Shown here: positions 20,716 through 33,286 of the stretch, in pieces
Position numbering within the stretch: the stretch's first letter is position 1
How the letters are laid out: every line of letters begins with the position of its first letter
NCBI GenBank assembly: GCA_004794785.1
Contig: SJOL01005788.1
Coordinates: 256,006 to 320,005, forward strand
Direction: 5' to 3'
DNA: 64,000 bases
DNA from: Opisthorchis felineus
Taxonomy: Eukaryota; Platyhelminthes; Trematoda; Opisthorchiida; Opisthorchiidae
The notes under the pieces: model-generated
The model's database searches: none
The model's input: the letters and a program-made list of their open reading frames with translations, nothing else
What the model was told of the DNA's origin: nothing
Made by a program: the position numbers and the translations under genes

Positions 20716-23164
20716 AGACGAGTCATTTGTGGTTGTCAAGGTAGTTGTGACTGGCACGGGAATAGTGACAAATTGAGACCACTATCGAGCAAGGTTATCC
20801 TTGTGTCCGTCGATGATGCGGCGTGTTTCATGGCTGCCATTCAAACGAGGCAATGAGACAGCCATGTCTAAATCGAGGACTCAAAATAGGAAAGGTTTTA
20901 GAAGGGTGTGCTAGACAGCACTATTGTATGAATTATGCCACGACTCAAAATAACAGGTAGCTAATAGTGGTCACAATTTCTAACCGCTACAGTGGGGCGA
21001 CACTGTCCGATTCAAAAAACTAAACAGTATTCAGGTGGGGATAGTGGGGAATGAAGGTATGCGTTCGATGCGAACTGGTGCGGCCACATTTGAAAATGAT
21101 GATCCTGTGTTACCAAGTGGTGCACTACTAGTATCATAGCTGGTTATGTAATCGCCTACGAAACTGGGTAGTGAAAGCAGATGTGTGAGAAGACGTTTCC
21201 CAAAATTGTGGTTGAAGCTTGCGTGACTTCGTAGGCTGCTCCAGTAAATAGAGTGGTGAGCTGGCAAGCTTTCGAGGAGGTGTGATTCTCAAGTGCTGGA
21301 CGTGTTGGCAAAAAATTGCGTCAAGAATCCATCACAGACAGCTTTTGGAACGGTTCAGCAACGGTCACTCAGGACGTGGAAGAGGGAGCTTGAGTTGAGG
21401 GCAAGTTACCAGTTGTGGGCTACGGTGAACAGTAGCATGCCGATGTGGATGGCATTTTGATATTACGTGCTGCGCGGAAAGAAGTGCTAACGTCACGTGG
21501 TGTGTATTTTGCGAGTCTATGTTAACTCATACATAAGATGAAATTTGTACTCTCCTGTAATCGATGTTCTGGACTCAGAATGTGTACTACAACCAAAGCA
21601 AGATTAAGCTAGTGGTACAGGCGTTCGACATAAGCTGCTTCCTTTTCAATTTTTTGCGTACATTTTTAAAATTGGTGAGCCAGTTGTTCTAATCAAGAAG
21701 TTGGTAAAATCGTCAGCGGTGTGTTTTGACACCGTGCATTTGGGAGAATGAATAATTGTACATGAATTGCAGTTAACTGCGCGTGTGTTCAGGGTCGCTC
21801 GAGGTATACTTAGCACTAAGTAGAGCAGCAAATGGAGGGAAAAGTTCTGAGTCCACGGCAGGTGGAGTGTGAGACTGAGCGTAGTTTTAGGAGGATCTTT
21901 AGATGGGGGGCATTTAGTTGAAGGGAGAGCTGTCAACAGTTCAGTCTTTAGCATCGCCGGGGTCAGGGGGTGCGGAAGGAATGCACATGGTACAGGAAGA
22001 TTTGGTGGATGTTTAGGGCTGAGCAGTGGACGAAAACTCTGACCAGGTGGGACAAATGTGTATTTGAAGGTAGGGCACATTGAGGGGATGAATGTTAAGG
22101 AAGCAGAATCTATCGATAGCTTAGGGGATAAATATGGGAGTGGTCGCATTGTGCTAGTGTTTGATACTTGGATGTGGGTTAAAGGACATTTTCTTCTGCG
22201 GCAATGATGTACAGTAAACCTTGCAGTCCCCGATTAGATCCTCATCATCAGAAACAGTTAGATTGTATCGAGAGTTGCCGTCTCAACCATCCATTTATTC
22301 GGATAGCTTGGACACGATTATGGAAGTGATGACGGGTGGAAATACGTCAGCATGAGTTTAAGAAAGCGAAAACCCATAAAACAGATATGACAAAGATCCT
22401 CAAAGTTGCTCGAAAGAGTGAGCGGCTTTCAACGTGCTAGATGTGGAAGCTTTTTCAGCTATAACTGGATGCTGAACATCACACAAAAGTCGGCTTACAA
22501 ACGCAAGCACCGGAGTCGATAAGCGGTATCCAAGAGCGGAGCCCCGATTTGGTAAGAGTGCTGCCGCGGGTGAGTATAGAATTTTTACAAGCTAGGTTGT
22601 GGACGAGAGGGCTGTTGTTTCTGTTGAGCTACGGGGTATAACTGACGGCAGGCAAAAGTGGAGCGAAGTGGGGTTTTAGTGCTCTAGAGAAGGGGATTGG
22701 GCACCAAGTACCCGCTCGCTCACTGGATCGTCACTGCGGCTACCTCTTTGGGTACACGTTTGAAGACGTAAGATGTCCCTGAATTCTAGGGGTGAACTCT
22801 ACGACAATCTACCTTACGACTATTTTGTGTACATCCCTCTTTAGCGTTAACTTTGCTGCGTCCAATAAAGCGTATGATCACTGAATCTTGACATCGCAGT
22901 CGGTGTACACAAGTCTCTTTCATTATAAATAATGTGACTAATTGAGCCTTTGAAACAGTAGGACGTCTAAACAGTTTTACCCAAGACATATGGTCGATTG
23001 TAAAATTTCCTCTCAGAATCCCCGTCGAACGAAAATGGCTCCCGGAAAACGAGGACTGCAGTGACTACCCATTACGTTTTTACGGATGCGAGCGATCAAT
23101 AAAAAACAATTTACCAGAGGTGATTGTGTATTTTTCAGGCTTGGGGATGGCAGCTGTCAGTTGG
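20716..23164. other. No gene seen
   Basis: The longest frame is minus strand 22149-21646 (167 codons). It is rich in leucine, proline and serine with no domain, and may be further 5' sequence of the repeat family that ends at 19389. Nothing else was recognised. Confidence 0.35.
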
Positions 23165-23432
23165 AGGACTGTCGTTGGCCGTTGGATTAGGTTATCATGC
23201 ATAATTGAGGCTCATTACCAGCGCCGAAAATGGGTACGGGTCTAGCAGTTGCGACACGTAGCCAAGGTTAACGACAACTCATACTGTTATGACTTTGAAG
23301 GGACGTCGTTAGCTGTGGGATTAGGCTGTCAATCATGGTTAAGGTCACGTAACCAGCGTGGCGCATATATATTGGCCTAACAATTAGGATAGGTAGCCAA
23401 GGCAAACGTCAACACGCACGGTTATCATGATG
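23165..23432. repeat. Two-unit tandem duplication, period about 134 bases
   Basis: GTCGTT-GC-GT-GGATTAGG occurs at 23171 and again at 23305. Both units continue with ATCATG, a TTACCAGCG/TAACCAGCG word, GTAGCCAAGG and a GTTATCATGA-type end. The units differ by many substitutions, so the duplication is old. No coding frame spans it. Confidence 0.6.
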
Positions 23433-24107
23433 AAGAGTGATGGCTCGCTCTATTTCCCGATAGTGTCGTCACGCTTTATGACATTCCAGTTAAGGAGCGC
23501 CATTATTTCCAATGGGGAATATGTCGTTTTGGTGACCAACATGCATATATCTGGAAATGCTACATCATCTAATGGTTAGTTGTGTGCATCTGAGGCTGGG
23601 GATCATCCACAGGGGTGCATACTTTCATCACTACTGCACAATGACTCGATTTGTCTTTGGTTAATGTACTGAACGCAAGGGGAGATTCTCAAGAAATAGT
23701 GCTGTGCCAAAGTCCACTTAAGAAACTCGTCTAATTTGTTGCGTCTGACGGGTATAACGCATACAATTATTATTCGACCATCCGCCTGGATGGAATATGC
23801 ATTGAATATGCTGTAGATATTATTTCCAACTTAAAGAACACCGGCGGACGGTAAAATATGCCCAGATTAGACTTCACGCTTCATCCCGTAAACTGCTAAT
23901 CACATGCGAGTCGGCGGTGGTTGGTGACCTTGAACGTTCGCTTACTTCAACAAAATGCTATGAGCAACAAATCGGTGAAACGTGCAACCGGATTAGGGCG
24001 ACTCTTCGTAAACTTTGCAACTTCAAAACCCCATAGTTTCGGCGAAATTAATTTCGGTTAACTTCTGGTGACCGATTCAAGATGCCGGAACCTATGTGAT
24101 CGATTTG

Positions 24108-24330
24108 AACTACACGTGCGATGACAAAGCCAAAAGGTGGTTTTCATTCAAATCAAAACAAGAAAGATGGTACAAGCTCAAGGCGGGCACACCAAAAGGA
24201 GAACCTGGTTGTGCACAGTAAGAATAGAGGGAAAGAATCAACAACGCGACAATGAACAACGCAGACCAACCTCCACCGGAACAAAAATTTCTTCCGGTTA
24301 AGAGGGTGAGAATTACGTATGCTGCTTCAA
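24108..24330 (+). repeat. Dispersed repeat pair, copy 2 (partner at 14075)
   Basis: This block matches 14080-14230, starting with ACGTGCGATGACAAAG and continuing through GAAAGATGG, AAAAGGAGAACCTGG and GTGCACAGTAAGAATAGAG. The frame open in copy 1 is interrupted here. No ends or tail were recognised. Confidence 0.4.
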
Positions 24331-25610
24331 GAAATACTGGTGTATCTCTTCAGACCCGACAAGCAAACAATCATCAGTCGCTAATTAATATGAATAAAAC
24401 GAAAACGGCTGCGTAATTGGAAATGTTTCTAAAGTATTTATGACGGATCAGAAAGAACTCTGGGAAAATGCTTCTCAACACCAGAACCGTTCCACAAGAT
24501 AGTTTGTTTTGGATCTTTTCTTCACAGACAAGACTTTTGTCCGGCATCAGAAGCGCAGCAGCTAAAACTTCTGGAACGGACTTTGATAAAACCAGGGCTA
24601 ATCCTCCAAATTTAGTCTATGTTCACACAGAACGCGACCTGATCCTGAAGGTAATGTTATTACGCTCACAATATGCGTAAATTTTTGAAGCATCAGTAGC
24701 AAACTAGACTATGTCAGTAGAGAAGCCCAAGATCCCAACACAACATACAACATAAACCTGGCAACCTGGCTGGAAAGTGGCCGACCAGCCTGCACCCGCT
24801 AACGTCACGCTCCATGATGTGAACCGGCGAAACGGAAGATTTTCGTATGATACCCTTTTTTGGTAACTTCAGCACAGAAAGCAAAATTTCAAGCCTCCCT
24901 GATCGTCCAAACCTAAAGCTGTTCTCTTCAACCTGAAAAAAATCAGTGGCTTAGCTTCACAATTCTAAGGCGCCCGAGGACAGAGGCTAAGTTAGTAGCT
25001 CGCTTATACGATGACTGATGCAGCCACGAAAGGCTCCATTACTGACGATTTTAATACTCCAGAAGTTAGCTGCACCACCGAATAGGCTCTATTATGCAGT
25101 TTTTGTACGGAATTATACCGGAATGTGACAAATTTTAACATAACAGACGACTCAAGGTGATATATTTGGACGATTGCTGTCCATTCTAATACTGATCATG
25201 TCCGAGGGACTTGCAAGTGATTAAGGCCAAACGTGTCGGTCCATTAGACTCCAGTGACCCTGGTACGCTGGAGTTAGGCACAGAGGGTTGAAGAACCCAC
25301 ACTTCTTGTGACACAGGAAAGATCTCTGCAGTTTTCTTCAAAACTTGAGCTAACCTCTTTTGTCTACCAGCTGAAGATTGCCGAGGAAGGGAATACTGAC
25401 CTGTCAGTGGTCATCAATGGCAACTCAAGGGGACATTGTAAGGACCTTGAACTTCCTGCGACGACCAGGACCCAAGATTGTCCATTAAGGTGTAAGTAAG
25501 GGTTATCTCAGTACTCGAGGATAAAGACAGTGCACTGAGAACTCCCTAGACAGTCCTTGACCAGGAAGGCTGCAACTTTATCGTGAGACAACGACCGATT
25601 TAAGGGAGCA

Positions 25611-25792
25611 TGTGATAATTAAGTTGAGCACGTATATCGGTATAACCAGACGAACTAGAAATGCAGAATTCAGCACAGCGTAACAAGTAGCACGTATGTA
25701 TTCGAATTGTTGTATGTGTACAGCACTTGGAATTTTAAAACAAGGGAATAATGAATAGAGCAATGAATAGAGCATCAATCATGTTCATCACA
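25611..25792 (-). repeat. 3' LTR of the Ty3/Gypsy element
   Basis: These 182 bases start TGTGAT and end ATCACA, a six-base terminal inverted repeat of the usual TG...CA type. They lie just downstream of the integrase frame. On the minus strand, the bases directly upstream of the LTR are AAGGTGTGGCGGA, an acceptable short polypurine tract. No second copy was found near 29280, so the 5' LTR is missing and no target-site duplication can be checked. Confidence 0.6.
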
Positions 25793-25830
25793 TCCGCCAC
25801 ACCTTGAATGAGCGTGTGGATGTCTACAGT

Positions 25831-26612
25831 TCAATGATGGTCTTGATCGTAATCTCGGATCTTCTCGGATACTTCAGGTTCTTCACGGGTAGTATGTTCT
25901 TCAGAGATAAGGTTTTGATCGGGTACAATAAGATCATCTACAAAGGATTCATTAGTATTTGAAACAGCAGGAGTGCCGTTAACAGGCTGACCTCTGGTAT
26001 TGAATTCAACCTGGTCAATGTGTCTCCGGTGACAAGAGAGATCATCCAAATTGAGAATTGTGACAATCCGTTTGCCATTTGATGAAAACATCATTCCCGT
26101 AGCGGGCCGTAAATCATTGTCCTTGAAAAACGTAACATCCGCCGTTTTGCCACAGTCAAGACTTGTGCGCAAAGAGCGAGATTTAAAAAGAAATGCGGAC
26201 CTCTTCCCAGTAACTGAATGGATGCATTCCTGTATTGCATTAGGAAATCATCAATTCCACGGTCTAACTCCACAAAAGAAGTAGGAGAGAGTGAAGTAAT
26301 GGCAGATTTCAGTGTTCGGACAAAATTCTCAGCTAGCCCATTCGACTGGGGATGTCTTGGAGCACTAAACAGATGTCGACATCCAAGGCCTTTTAACCAT
26401 TCCTCGAGGGATTTTGCAGTGAAGTGTGTGCCGTTATCAGTAACCAAAGCAGTTGGTACACCTTCATGCCTGAATACTTTTCTCAATGCTTGTTGTGTGA
26501 ATTCAGCACTTGGAGAAGTAGTTGGAAAAATTTCAAGCCAACGTGAATATGCGTAAATAAAAATTAAAGCATAGTATTTACCGAGAAAAGGACCACAGTA
26601 GTCGGCATGAAC
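25831..26612 (-). pseudogene. Integrase core and C-terminal tail (Ty3/Gypsy)
   Basis: The DDE core is complete in residues: D in HADYCGPF, D in TDNGTHF, E in NGLAENFVRT. The core frame shifts after QYRNAS near 26165. The tail continues in the frame 26172-25831 (LRTSLDCGKTADVTFFK, then GKRIVTILNLDD, a GPY/F-like or chromodomain-less C-terminus). It ends just before the polypurine tract and LTR. Confidence 0.85.
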
Positions 26613-26615
26613 TCG

Positions 26616-27809
26616 TTAAAATGTTTTACAAGTAACTGGCCACGGATACCACTGTGAAGATTTGCTATGAATATTATGTGCACATTTACCACAATTTTTT
26701 GCAGTATACTTGATGTCAGCATCCAGTTCCGGCCACCAGCATGACAAGCGTGCAAGAGATCTCATCTTATCAACACCCAGATGACCAGAGTGCAAATCTG
26801 CAAGAACAGCCGCTCGCTGAGTCGGTGGATTGATAACTCTATCCTCAAAGCAGAACAAACCATCCGGAGTAATGGACAAACTTTCGCGGCGACAGGAAAA
26901 TGCAGGAAATCGACGTCGCTCTTGCTGTGTCCAGCCACGTCGCAGCGCAGAAAAAATGGGAGCAAAATATCTTCTAGTATCAGCAACAAGCGCATCCCGC
27001 TTGACTGGTAATGGTTGAACCAATAAACAATCTGAATTGTTTGAATCGGAGTAACGTGATGGAATTCTGTACAAGAAATCGGCATGGGGAATCATTTTTG
27101 CACTACGATGAACAATCATGAAGGTAAACAAACTCAGTGCAATAATCCACCGTTGCACCATAGCAGCAGATGACTTCGCTAGAGATTTCGTAGGGTGATA
27201 CAAGAACTTCAAAGCCTCGTGATCAGTAGCAGTGGTAAAGTTTGATCCATAAAGATACTTATGGAGCCGTTTGACATCCCAATATACCGCAACTGCTTCT
27301 CGCTGAGTCTGAGAATACCCACGTTCGGCTTTTGAGAGTCGACGAGAAATGCAGATCACCGGTCTGCCACACTGTTCAAAGACTGCTCCTATTCTAGTGG
27401 GAGAAGCATCAGTAATGATGGCCGAATGATGTTTGGCAGAAAATGGTTTCAAAACAGCTGAAGTTTGAAGATGACCAAGCAATGCACGCAACGTCTTTTC
27501 ATGGTTGGAGGACCAGGAAAATTTATTGGCAGATATGACATCAAACAAACAACTTGCATGTTTAGCAAAGTTAGGAATAAAACGAGAATAATACTGAAGT
27601 GCTTCTAGAACAGAACGCAGTTCTTGTAGACTGATTGGTGATGGCGCATTTACTAAAGGAGATAGACTGTTTGTATCCGGATTAAAACCACTGCCACCCA
27701 AAATGTAGCCAAGGCATGAAAATGATGAAACACCAAAAGTGCATTTGCCAGGATGAATGGCTACAATGAACTCAGAAAGTCGTTTTAGTAGACAACAGAC
27801 GCATATCAT
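26616..27809 (-). pseudogene. Pol: RT thumb, RNase H and integrase zinc domain (Ty3/Gypsy)
   Basis: The 397-codon frame starts in the RT thumb (HPGKCTFGVSSFSCLGYIL, then LQYYSRFIPNFAKHA). RNase H follows with its acidic residues in place (IITDAS, QREAVAV, TTATDHEALKFL). The integrase HHCC domain is then seen (HSGHLGVDKM ... CGKCAHN), and the frame ends at a TAA just after VTCKTF. Beyond that single stop the same frame goes on with VHADYCGPF, the first integrase aspartate. Confidence 0.9.
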
Positions 27810-28992
27810 GGGTAGCTTTATCAGCAGCGTGCACTATGACATCACCTTGGTACGTCTCAACACCCTCCAAACCTTTTGTAATGGTATTCATAAATTGCTG
27901 AAATAAAGCTGGTGAAAAATTCGGACCAAAGAGAAGGAAATTGTATCGGAATAACCCAAAAGGTGTGTTGATCACATTAAGATTACAAGAGGCTTCGTCC
28001 AGTGGTAGTTGAAGATAGGCATCTTTTAGATCCATTTTGGAAAACAAACTTGAACCTGATAAACGATACAGTACATCTTCAGGCTCTTCTGTAGTGCATG
28101 CACATTGTAGTAACCGCGTATTTGGCGTTAGCCGGTGGTCTGCACAAATCCTCGGAGTAATACGATCGGCCTTTAGTGGGGTAACTATCGGAGTTGCCCA
28201 ATTTGATGATTCGACAGGAGTCAATATTCCTTTCTCACACATTGAATTCAATGCTTGACGAACAGGTTCCCGTAAGCCAAACGGAATAATTCGTCTCTTA
28301 AGAAACATAGGATCTCCTGCAGTTTCGAGTTTCACCTTAGGTATTTGCATGCCACCCGTAGCCTGAGAACATCTAAGAATCAGTTGTTTGAGTTCATTCT
28401 CATTCACAGAAGTCAGTAAGGTGATACTAGTTCGCAGTGAGCGCAAAACTTTGAGTTCGATACTCAATCGTCCCGAGGTTGAAACTAAAAAATTACAATC
28501 GATGGGGGTACCTTGGGGCAATCTCACAGGACTCGTGCAACTACCAACTAGAGGTACAGAATGTCCAGTGATACCGCAGATAATAACATCTGTAGGCTCT
28601 ACCACAACACTGGGGTAAAATGCAGTTAGAGCTGACTGTGGAATAATGGACTCAACACTACCAGTGTCAACAATGAAATCATGTTTTTGACCAGAAGCGG
28701 AGATCAAAGTTTCAAAAACATGTGACGAATTTTGAGGCAAAATAGATAGAGAAGGGCTAGAGATATTTTCAGTTAATGCTTTATGGTCAGTATTAGAATC
28801 ATACGATAAGTGACACACTTTTTTGGGCTTACAGACAAGTTGAATATGTCCGGTTTTCCGGACACTTCGCTTGCCTGTGAGGGCATGAATATCTGGAATG
28901 ATTTCGTCCACAAGATTCACATTCCCCAAATTTTCGGACCGCTGAATTGGAATTATGATCTGTGAAGCGATGTGTTGACGGATTTGGAGCAC
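27772..28992 (-). pseudogene. Pol: protease and reverse transcriptase N-terminal half (Ty3/Gypsy)
   Basis: This 406-codon frame holds the aspartic protease (FIVDTGSVESIIP, then ICGITGHSVPLVG) and the reverse transcriptase fingers and palm (SNWATPIVTPLK, ICADHRLTPNT, SKMDLKDAYLQLPLDE, FGLFRYNFLLFGPNFSPALFQ). The catalytic box reads YQGDVIVH where the family has YxDD, so the first aspartate of the pair is glycine. The frame runs off at about 27772 through a frameshift; the correct continuation is in the next frame (27809-26616). Confidence 0.9.
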
Positions 28993-29278
28993 GAAAATTT
29001 GTTCGAGGTTTGAATGTGTTGTTCATCTGCTTCCATGAATTGTTCCTTTTAGAGTAATTTAACAAAACTGCTTCATCAGTCTTCGTTAGATGCGCGTTAA
29101 GTATCGGTAGACTTTCAAGAGTTAAAGTAGAGGGAGTGCTTTCGTTGCTCGTGACCTTTTCATTAGGAGTTGATGAAGTCGCCTTTGGGCGAGAATGCGG
29201 CTTAGGAGCTGAGGTAATCAGCTGTTGGTTGCTTGCATTGGTTGCTTTTCTGCTGGTGCACAAAAAATCCGGCATCAA
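28829..29278 (-). pseudogene. Gag C-terminus with zinc knuckles (Ty3/Gypsy)
   Basis: About 150 codons remain. The N-terminal part is serine/threonine/proline-rich. It ends in a knuckle spaced C-X2-C-X3-H-X4-C (CESCGRNHSRYSC), one residue shorter than the classic form, then a cysteine six residues later. The second knuckle is readable only in the next frame (GKTGHIQLVC-like, as RKTGHIQLVC), so a one-base shift near 28850 has split gag from pol. The knuckles of the family bind the element's own RNA. The capsid region is missing. Confidence 0.7.
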
Positions 29279-31725
29279 GAGACACTACACACTACCTCTT
29301 TTTTCTACGCGTCTAGACCAGAAAGTACACAAGGTAAATCTAGAAACAGTAAAGACTGTAGCGGAAGTACAAAACATGACGCGGAATTCCAGGAAATTTG
29401 GTACTCCGCATGGCGCACCTCTATAAGCAAGGGATCACCAGTTCAATGGTAACAGTGAGTCAGCTTCAGTCATCAGACGAAAGGACCAAGAAACGCAAGT
29501 ACTTAGGGGGCAAACAAACATAGGTAGCAAAGGGGTACCGGGGAGATAAAATTCTACGGCTCCCGGGATACCCACTGACCAAAATATGGGTCAAAAACTG
29601 GCCAGTAGGAATGCTCACTCAAACAATCAGTAATCGGCTGAGGTACATCTGGAAGAGTAGACCCTATATCAGTCCATACAGGCGCAGCAACCACGCATTT
29701 CCAAAGTAACGCTCTCACTCGAAACGTACGGATCTCACCCGGAGTGGGGATGAAACGTCTGGAAAAGGAGATGGCGATTGGGTATCAATGGGCAGTCTTG
29801 TCAAAGGCACCGAAAAACTCAAAATTATCTTCCTGGTTATGGGTGTGTAATTCGGATGTAATCGGTTTCAGGATCCCCATTCGCTAACGAGCTAACCTAG
29901 TTTAGGGTAGCTTATTCATGGCTGTACTGGAGGGTAGGGTAACACGGGCCTTATTCCGCTTTGCTCCTTCGTATGGTATGGGAAGTATTGGAAACAGCGG
30001 GATTCTGGACCTGATATTGTGAGTCCAGAACAAAACCGTAAAGTTTCAAAAATTGCAACTTACGTATCATTTGGTTGCCTACCGGCAATACACTACCCGG
30101 TGGACCAATTGCCCTGCATTTACCCATTACAGCTACTCGCCGTTTTGTTCTGTATCACATCAGGATTTTGGTTAGGTTCTAGAATTATAATGTTAGGATT
30201 TTGCTTTCCAAAATGTCCACGTAGGCTTTCGTAGTGGCCCATGTTGACTACAAGGACAAAAGGTCGCCTGGCGGCTGAGGTCTAAACGTTCAGTCTGGAA
30301 CTGGTCTTACATTTATTGATAACCGTGCATAAATTAGGAAAATTTTCGTGAAATGGAAAAGGTGAAGTGGTACGAACTGTCAAAAGCCGAGGCAAAGATG
30401 GAATTGCTGGTAGTTGCTGGCTTTCCGGCGATCCTAACATTGATACGAGGAACAGACCGTCGGGTGTTCCGCAAGGTTGGATAATTGATAGCTTACCTGT
30501 GCAGCAGGGTCCCTGAATGACGCATACCTTGGGTCCCATCAGAGGATATTAGGGAGCCAATAATCCTCTTCAATTCAACAACGTAAACCAAATGCATCGA
30601 GTCCAAAGGAAATTGGCAGAGAATGGCAACTTGAAGTCTGGTTAAAACTATTGGCTCAGTATGGTGGCCACCATCGGACTAGGCTTAAAATTCCTCACCA
30701 GCATAAAGCAAATGTCCAGGATTCTGAAAAGTCATCTGATTAAATAAGTATAGAATATTCCTCTGAAAAAATTTGTCAGAACTAAGGTAGCAAGTAAGCT
30801 GGGTTGACACTCTCGCATAATATTCTGGATGAACCATGAAGGAGGCCTTATTTGGAAACAAAATCGCTTTGGCCAAGACCTTCTTACACAAATTGTAAGC
30901 AACACGCACTTGCAATTCGCGTGATGCGCGAAACCGAATAGGCTCAAACATAACAGCTACCTTGCGTGCCATTTTGTTGTGACAGGGATGAATGGTGAAA
31001 AATGACGGGGCAAAACAACCCTCAAGATGAGTTAGTTAGGACTGATATATTACGAAGACTTCGGTAGTCCAGCGCGTGAAGATCAAGTACTTTAGGCACT
31101 TTCTATACTCCATAGACCAAGGGTAGGCGGTCATTTTCGTAGCTGCGTAATGAAGACCCTCGTCACAGTATCTATCTTAGTCCGATGTGAATAATGTGGC
31201 CGGCATATCCTAAGAGAAATCTAATGTATACGTCATATAGCGCTCGGCAGTCCGCAAGCATCAGTCAATCAGAGGTTGATCAGTTTCCCAACGGCGAGCT
31301 CTTTGTTGCTGGTAGTGCGAGAAGATAGCGGGATTTTATTTGGGATTTCACCCTGTAAGTGAAGCCAAGCTATGTCGAAAAGCTGAGGAGCACTTTAGAG
31401 CTACCTCCTCCTTACTAGGAATCATCAGTGGTGCAGATCTCATGGAACTCAGAGAGAATGGATCCCGCGAACTACCGGCCAGTGCTTGAACACAATCGTT
31501 CGGCCACGAGCAGCTGAATAGCAGTGTGACTAGCTCTCACTTAGACAGAACATAGCGCTATTCATTCTTCGATCGCGTAGTCATCTATTGACTGGCTCCT
31601 CGAGTGACAAATACTCGGAGGAAAATTTCACTCATCGGGTGGACTTTATACTCTGAGCTGCTTGTAGACTGCTGGTAGTATGAGGAGCCTTGGGGGTTCA
31701 TTTGGAGACTTCGTATCATAACTGA
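29279..31725. other. No gene seen
   Basis: No gag start or 5' LTR of the neighbouring Ty3/Gypsy element was found here, so the element ends abruptly at about 29278. Frames such as minus strand 30972-30685 (95 codons) have no recognised domain. Confidence 0.4.
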
Positions 31726-31889
31726 AGCCAAGTCTAGGTATGGCTAATCACACTGATGATCGGTCAGTCGTGGCTGAAAGGTTAAGAAGGCAGTTCAGGA
31801 GTTCGAGACTCTCTGGAGTATCGTGAACTGCGCATTGGTGATTTCCAATGAAGAATAAACAGCCGTACACTGCATCTCGGCTTTTTAGC
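31726..31889 (+). repeat. tRNA-derived SINE with decayed hammerhead body, copy 1
   Basis: The head has an A-box-like GTGGCTGAAAGGTTAAG (31769-31785) and a B-box-like AGTTCGAGACTC (31799-31810). The body, 31831-31889, matches copies at 37100 and 40825: GCGCATTGGTGAT, AAACAGCCGTACACTGC and a CTCGGCTTTTTAGC end. The hammerhead core is decayed here (CUGAUGA reads TTGGTGA and GAAA reads ATAAA). It still preserves the downstream GUA and CACUGC that pair with the upstream GCGCA-UUG arm in the consensus. Confidence 0.6.
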
Positions 31890-33286
31890 ATAGATTGGCT
31901 TCACTCACAGGACGAAGCCTCTACTAGAGCTCCTCATTGACGGTCTTCTCACGTTGCAGTGAGAGAGGCACGCTTAAAGACAGCCAGATACCTCCTATTC
32001 TTGGTAACTTCCCAAGATATTGCTCAGTGTTCTTCACTATCCTGCTCATCAAGCGCGAAATGAACGAGTTTCCTGGTTTTAGGGGGTAAGCGCCAAAATA
32101 ATGCTTAGCTTTCCTTGGCCATTTCATGTCAATTGTCATTAGAGTTACGGAAACTGTTGTTGTCAACCAATTCGCCCTCATGTCCGCAAGATCATCATAA
32201 TAGACTGGTGCTCGCTCCAAAACGATTCTTCGAAGATTTCTGCCTTTACCGGTAAGCAGGAGGGGTAGCCCATTTAAATTTCGGCGCAAAATGTTCTGTG
32301 TGAGAGAACACACGTGATGTAGTGTAGAATCGTTCGATGAGTGTTCTTCCGTTGGAGTTTGTAAAGGAGCTGTTTACGAAAATCCTTACGCAAGGTTTTG
32401 TGAAGTTGAAGAATGCGGCATCCCTGTCCGGTCATTATGCCAAGGCGTTTTTGAAAACATTTGGTAATTTCATTCCCAAATTCAGGTTCCTACCTGAAAA
32501 CTTCCGGAAAGCTGCGTAAAAAAACGAATGGGGGCAGATGAAATTTCGATAGGAACTTTGCGTAACGGATATTATTATACCTGAGAAACTCAGCGATTGC
32601 CTCTATCTATAAAAATATGCTTGAAATTTGTTTAAATCGATTGTTTAGACACACACCTAATCCACGTTTTCATTACTTTGCTCTCTACGCTTGATGTTCT
32701 ATTGTCTGTTTTACATTCATATATAGTTTACGTTATTTTTGCGGCATCACGAACAGCGTGCTGCAATGAGCTCGAACTTCTCACTGGGTTCAAGAGATTC
32801 CTTTCTTCAAACATTATGGTTTGCGACGCTCCACAGTTTGAATGTTCCAGTGCCGAATTTTGTTCGTTCCACGTTCAACTAGATAGTTCGCTATGTTAAT
32901 GGAAAATCTGATGAAATGTGACTAAAATGTCTCGCGAATTCTTCGCAAAATTTCGAATAGGTCGCAGCTCCTGTAGACATTGTCAGGCCGCAATCAACTA
33001 CCGCTCTCTATTTTTTTGGAAACTGTGTTCGAATTTCCCCTGTTCGTCGCATACATGAATTGGAAAATTGCTGTGTGCTCACATGTTTTCTAAGGAACAA
33101 GTGTATACCAAACTTCTGGTTATTGATAGCATTGTCGGTTGGAATCACGTTGTGATACTTCTTGGTACACAGGGATGGCGAATTTCATGCGTATGCTGTC
33201 ATCTGGCTACAAACCTATGTTTATACTGTGGTCTCGCTCTGGTCTCGCTGAACAGCGGCTGAAATCTTGTTCCATTTTTGGGGACG
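31890..33286. other. No gene seen
   Basis: The minus-strand frame 32313-31924 (129 codons) has plausible protein composition but no recognisable domain, and it lacks clear splice signals. It is left unassigned. The rest is A/T-rich without recognised structure. Confidence 0.35.

Larger units (their letters stand above)
25611..29278 (-). mobile_element. Defective Ty3/Gypsy LTR retrotransposon, 5' truncated
   Basis: The minus strand reads gag C-terminus, protease, reverse transcriptase, RNase H, integrase and 3' LTR. This is the Ty3/Gypsy order, with integrase after RNase H. Most of gag and the 5' LTR are absent: the frame is cut by a stop just beyond 29278. Damage includes a frameshift between the two zinc knuckles near 28850, a changed reverse-transcriptase active site, a frameshift near 27790, one stop near 26610 and a frameshift near 26130-26170. 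From memory, the gag cysteine pattern and protein style resemble the CsRn1-type elements of flukes. The class is certain; the clade is inferred. Confidence 0.9.

Noticed and set aside
21646..22149. 167-codon minus-strand frame
   Set aside because: Leucine/proline/serine-rich low-information sequence in repeat-derived DNA, with no domain.
29279..29900. 5' LTR of the Ty3/Gypsy element
   Set aside because: No match to the 182-base LTR at 25611-25792 was found.
31924..32313. 129-codon minus-strand frame as a gene
   Set aside because: Plausible composition but no family, no splice signals and no neighbouring exons.
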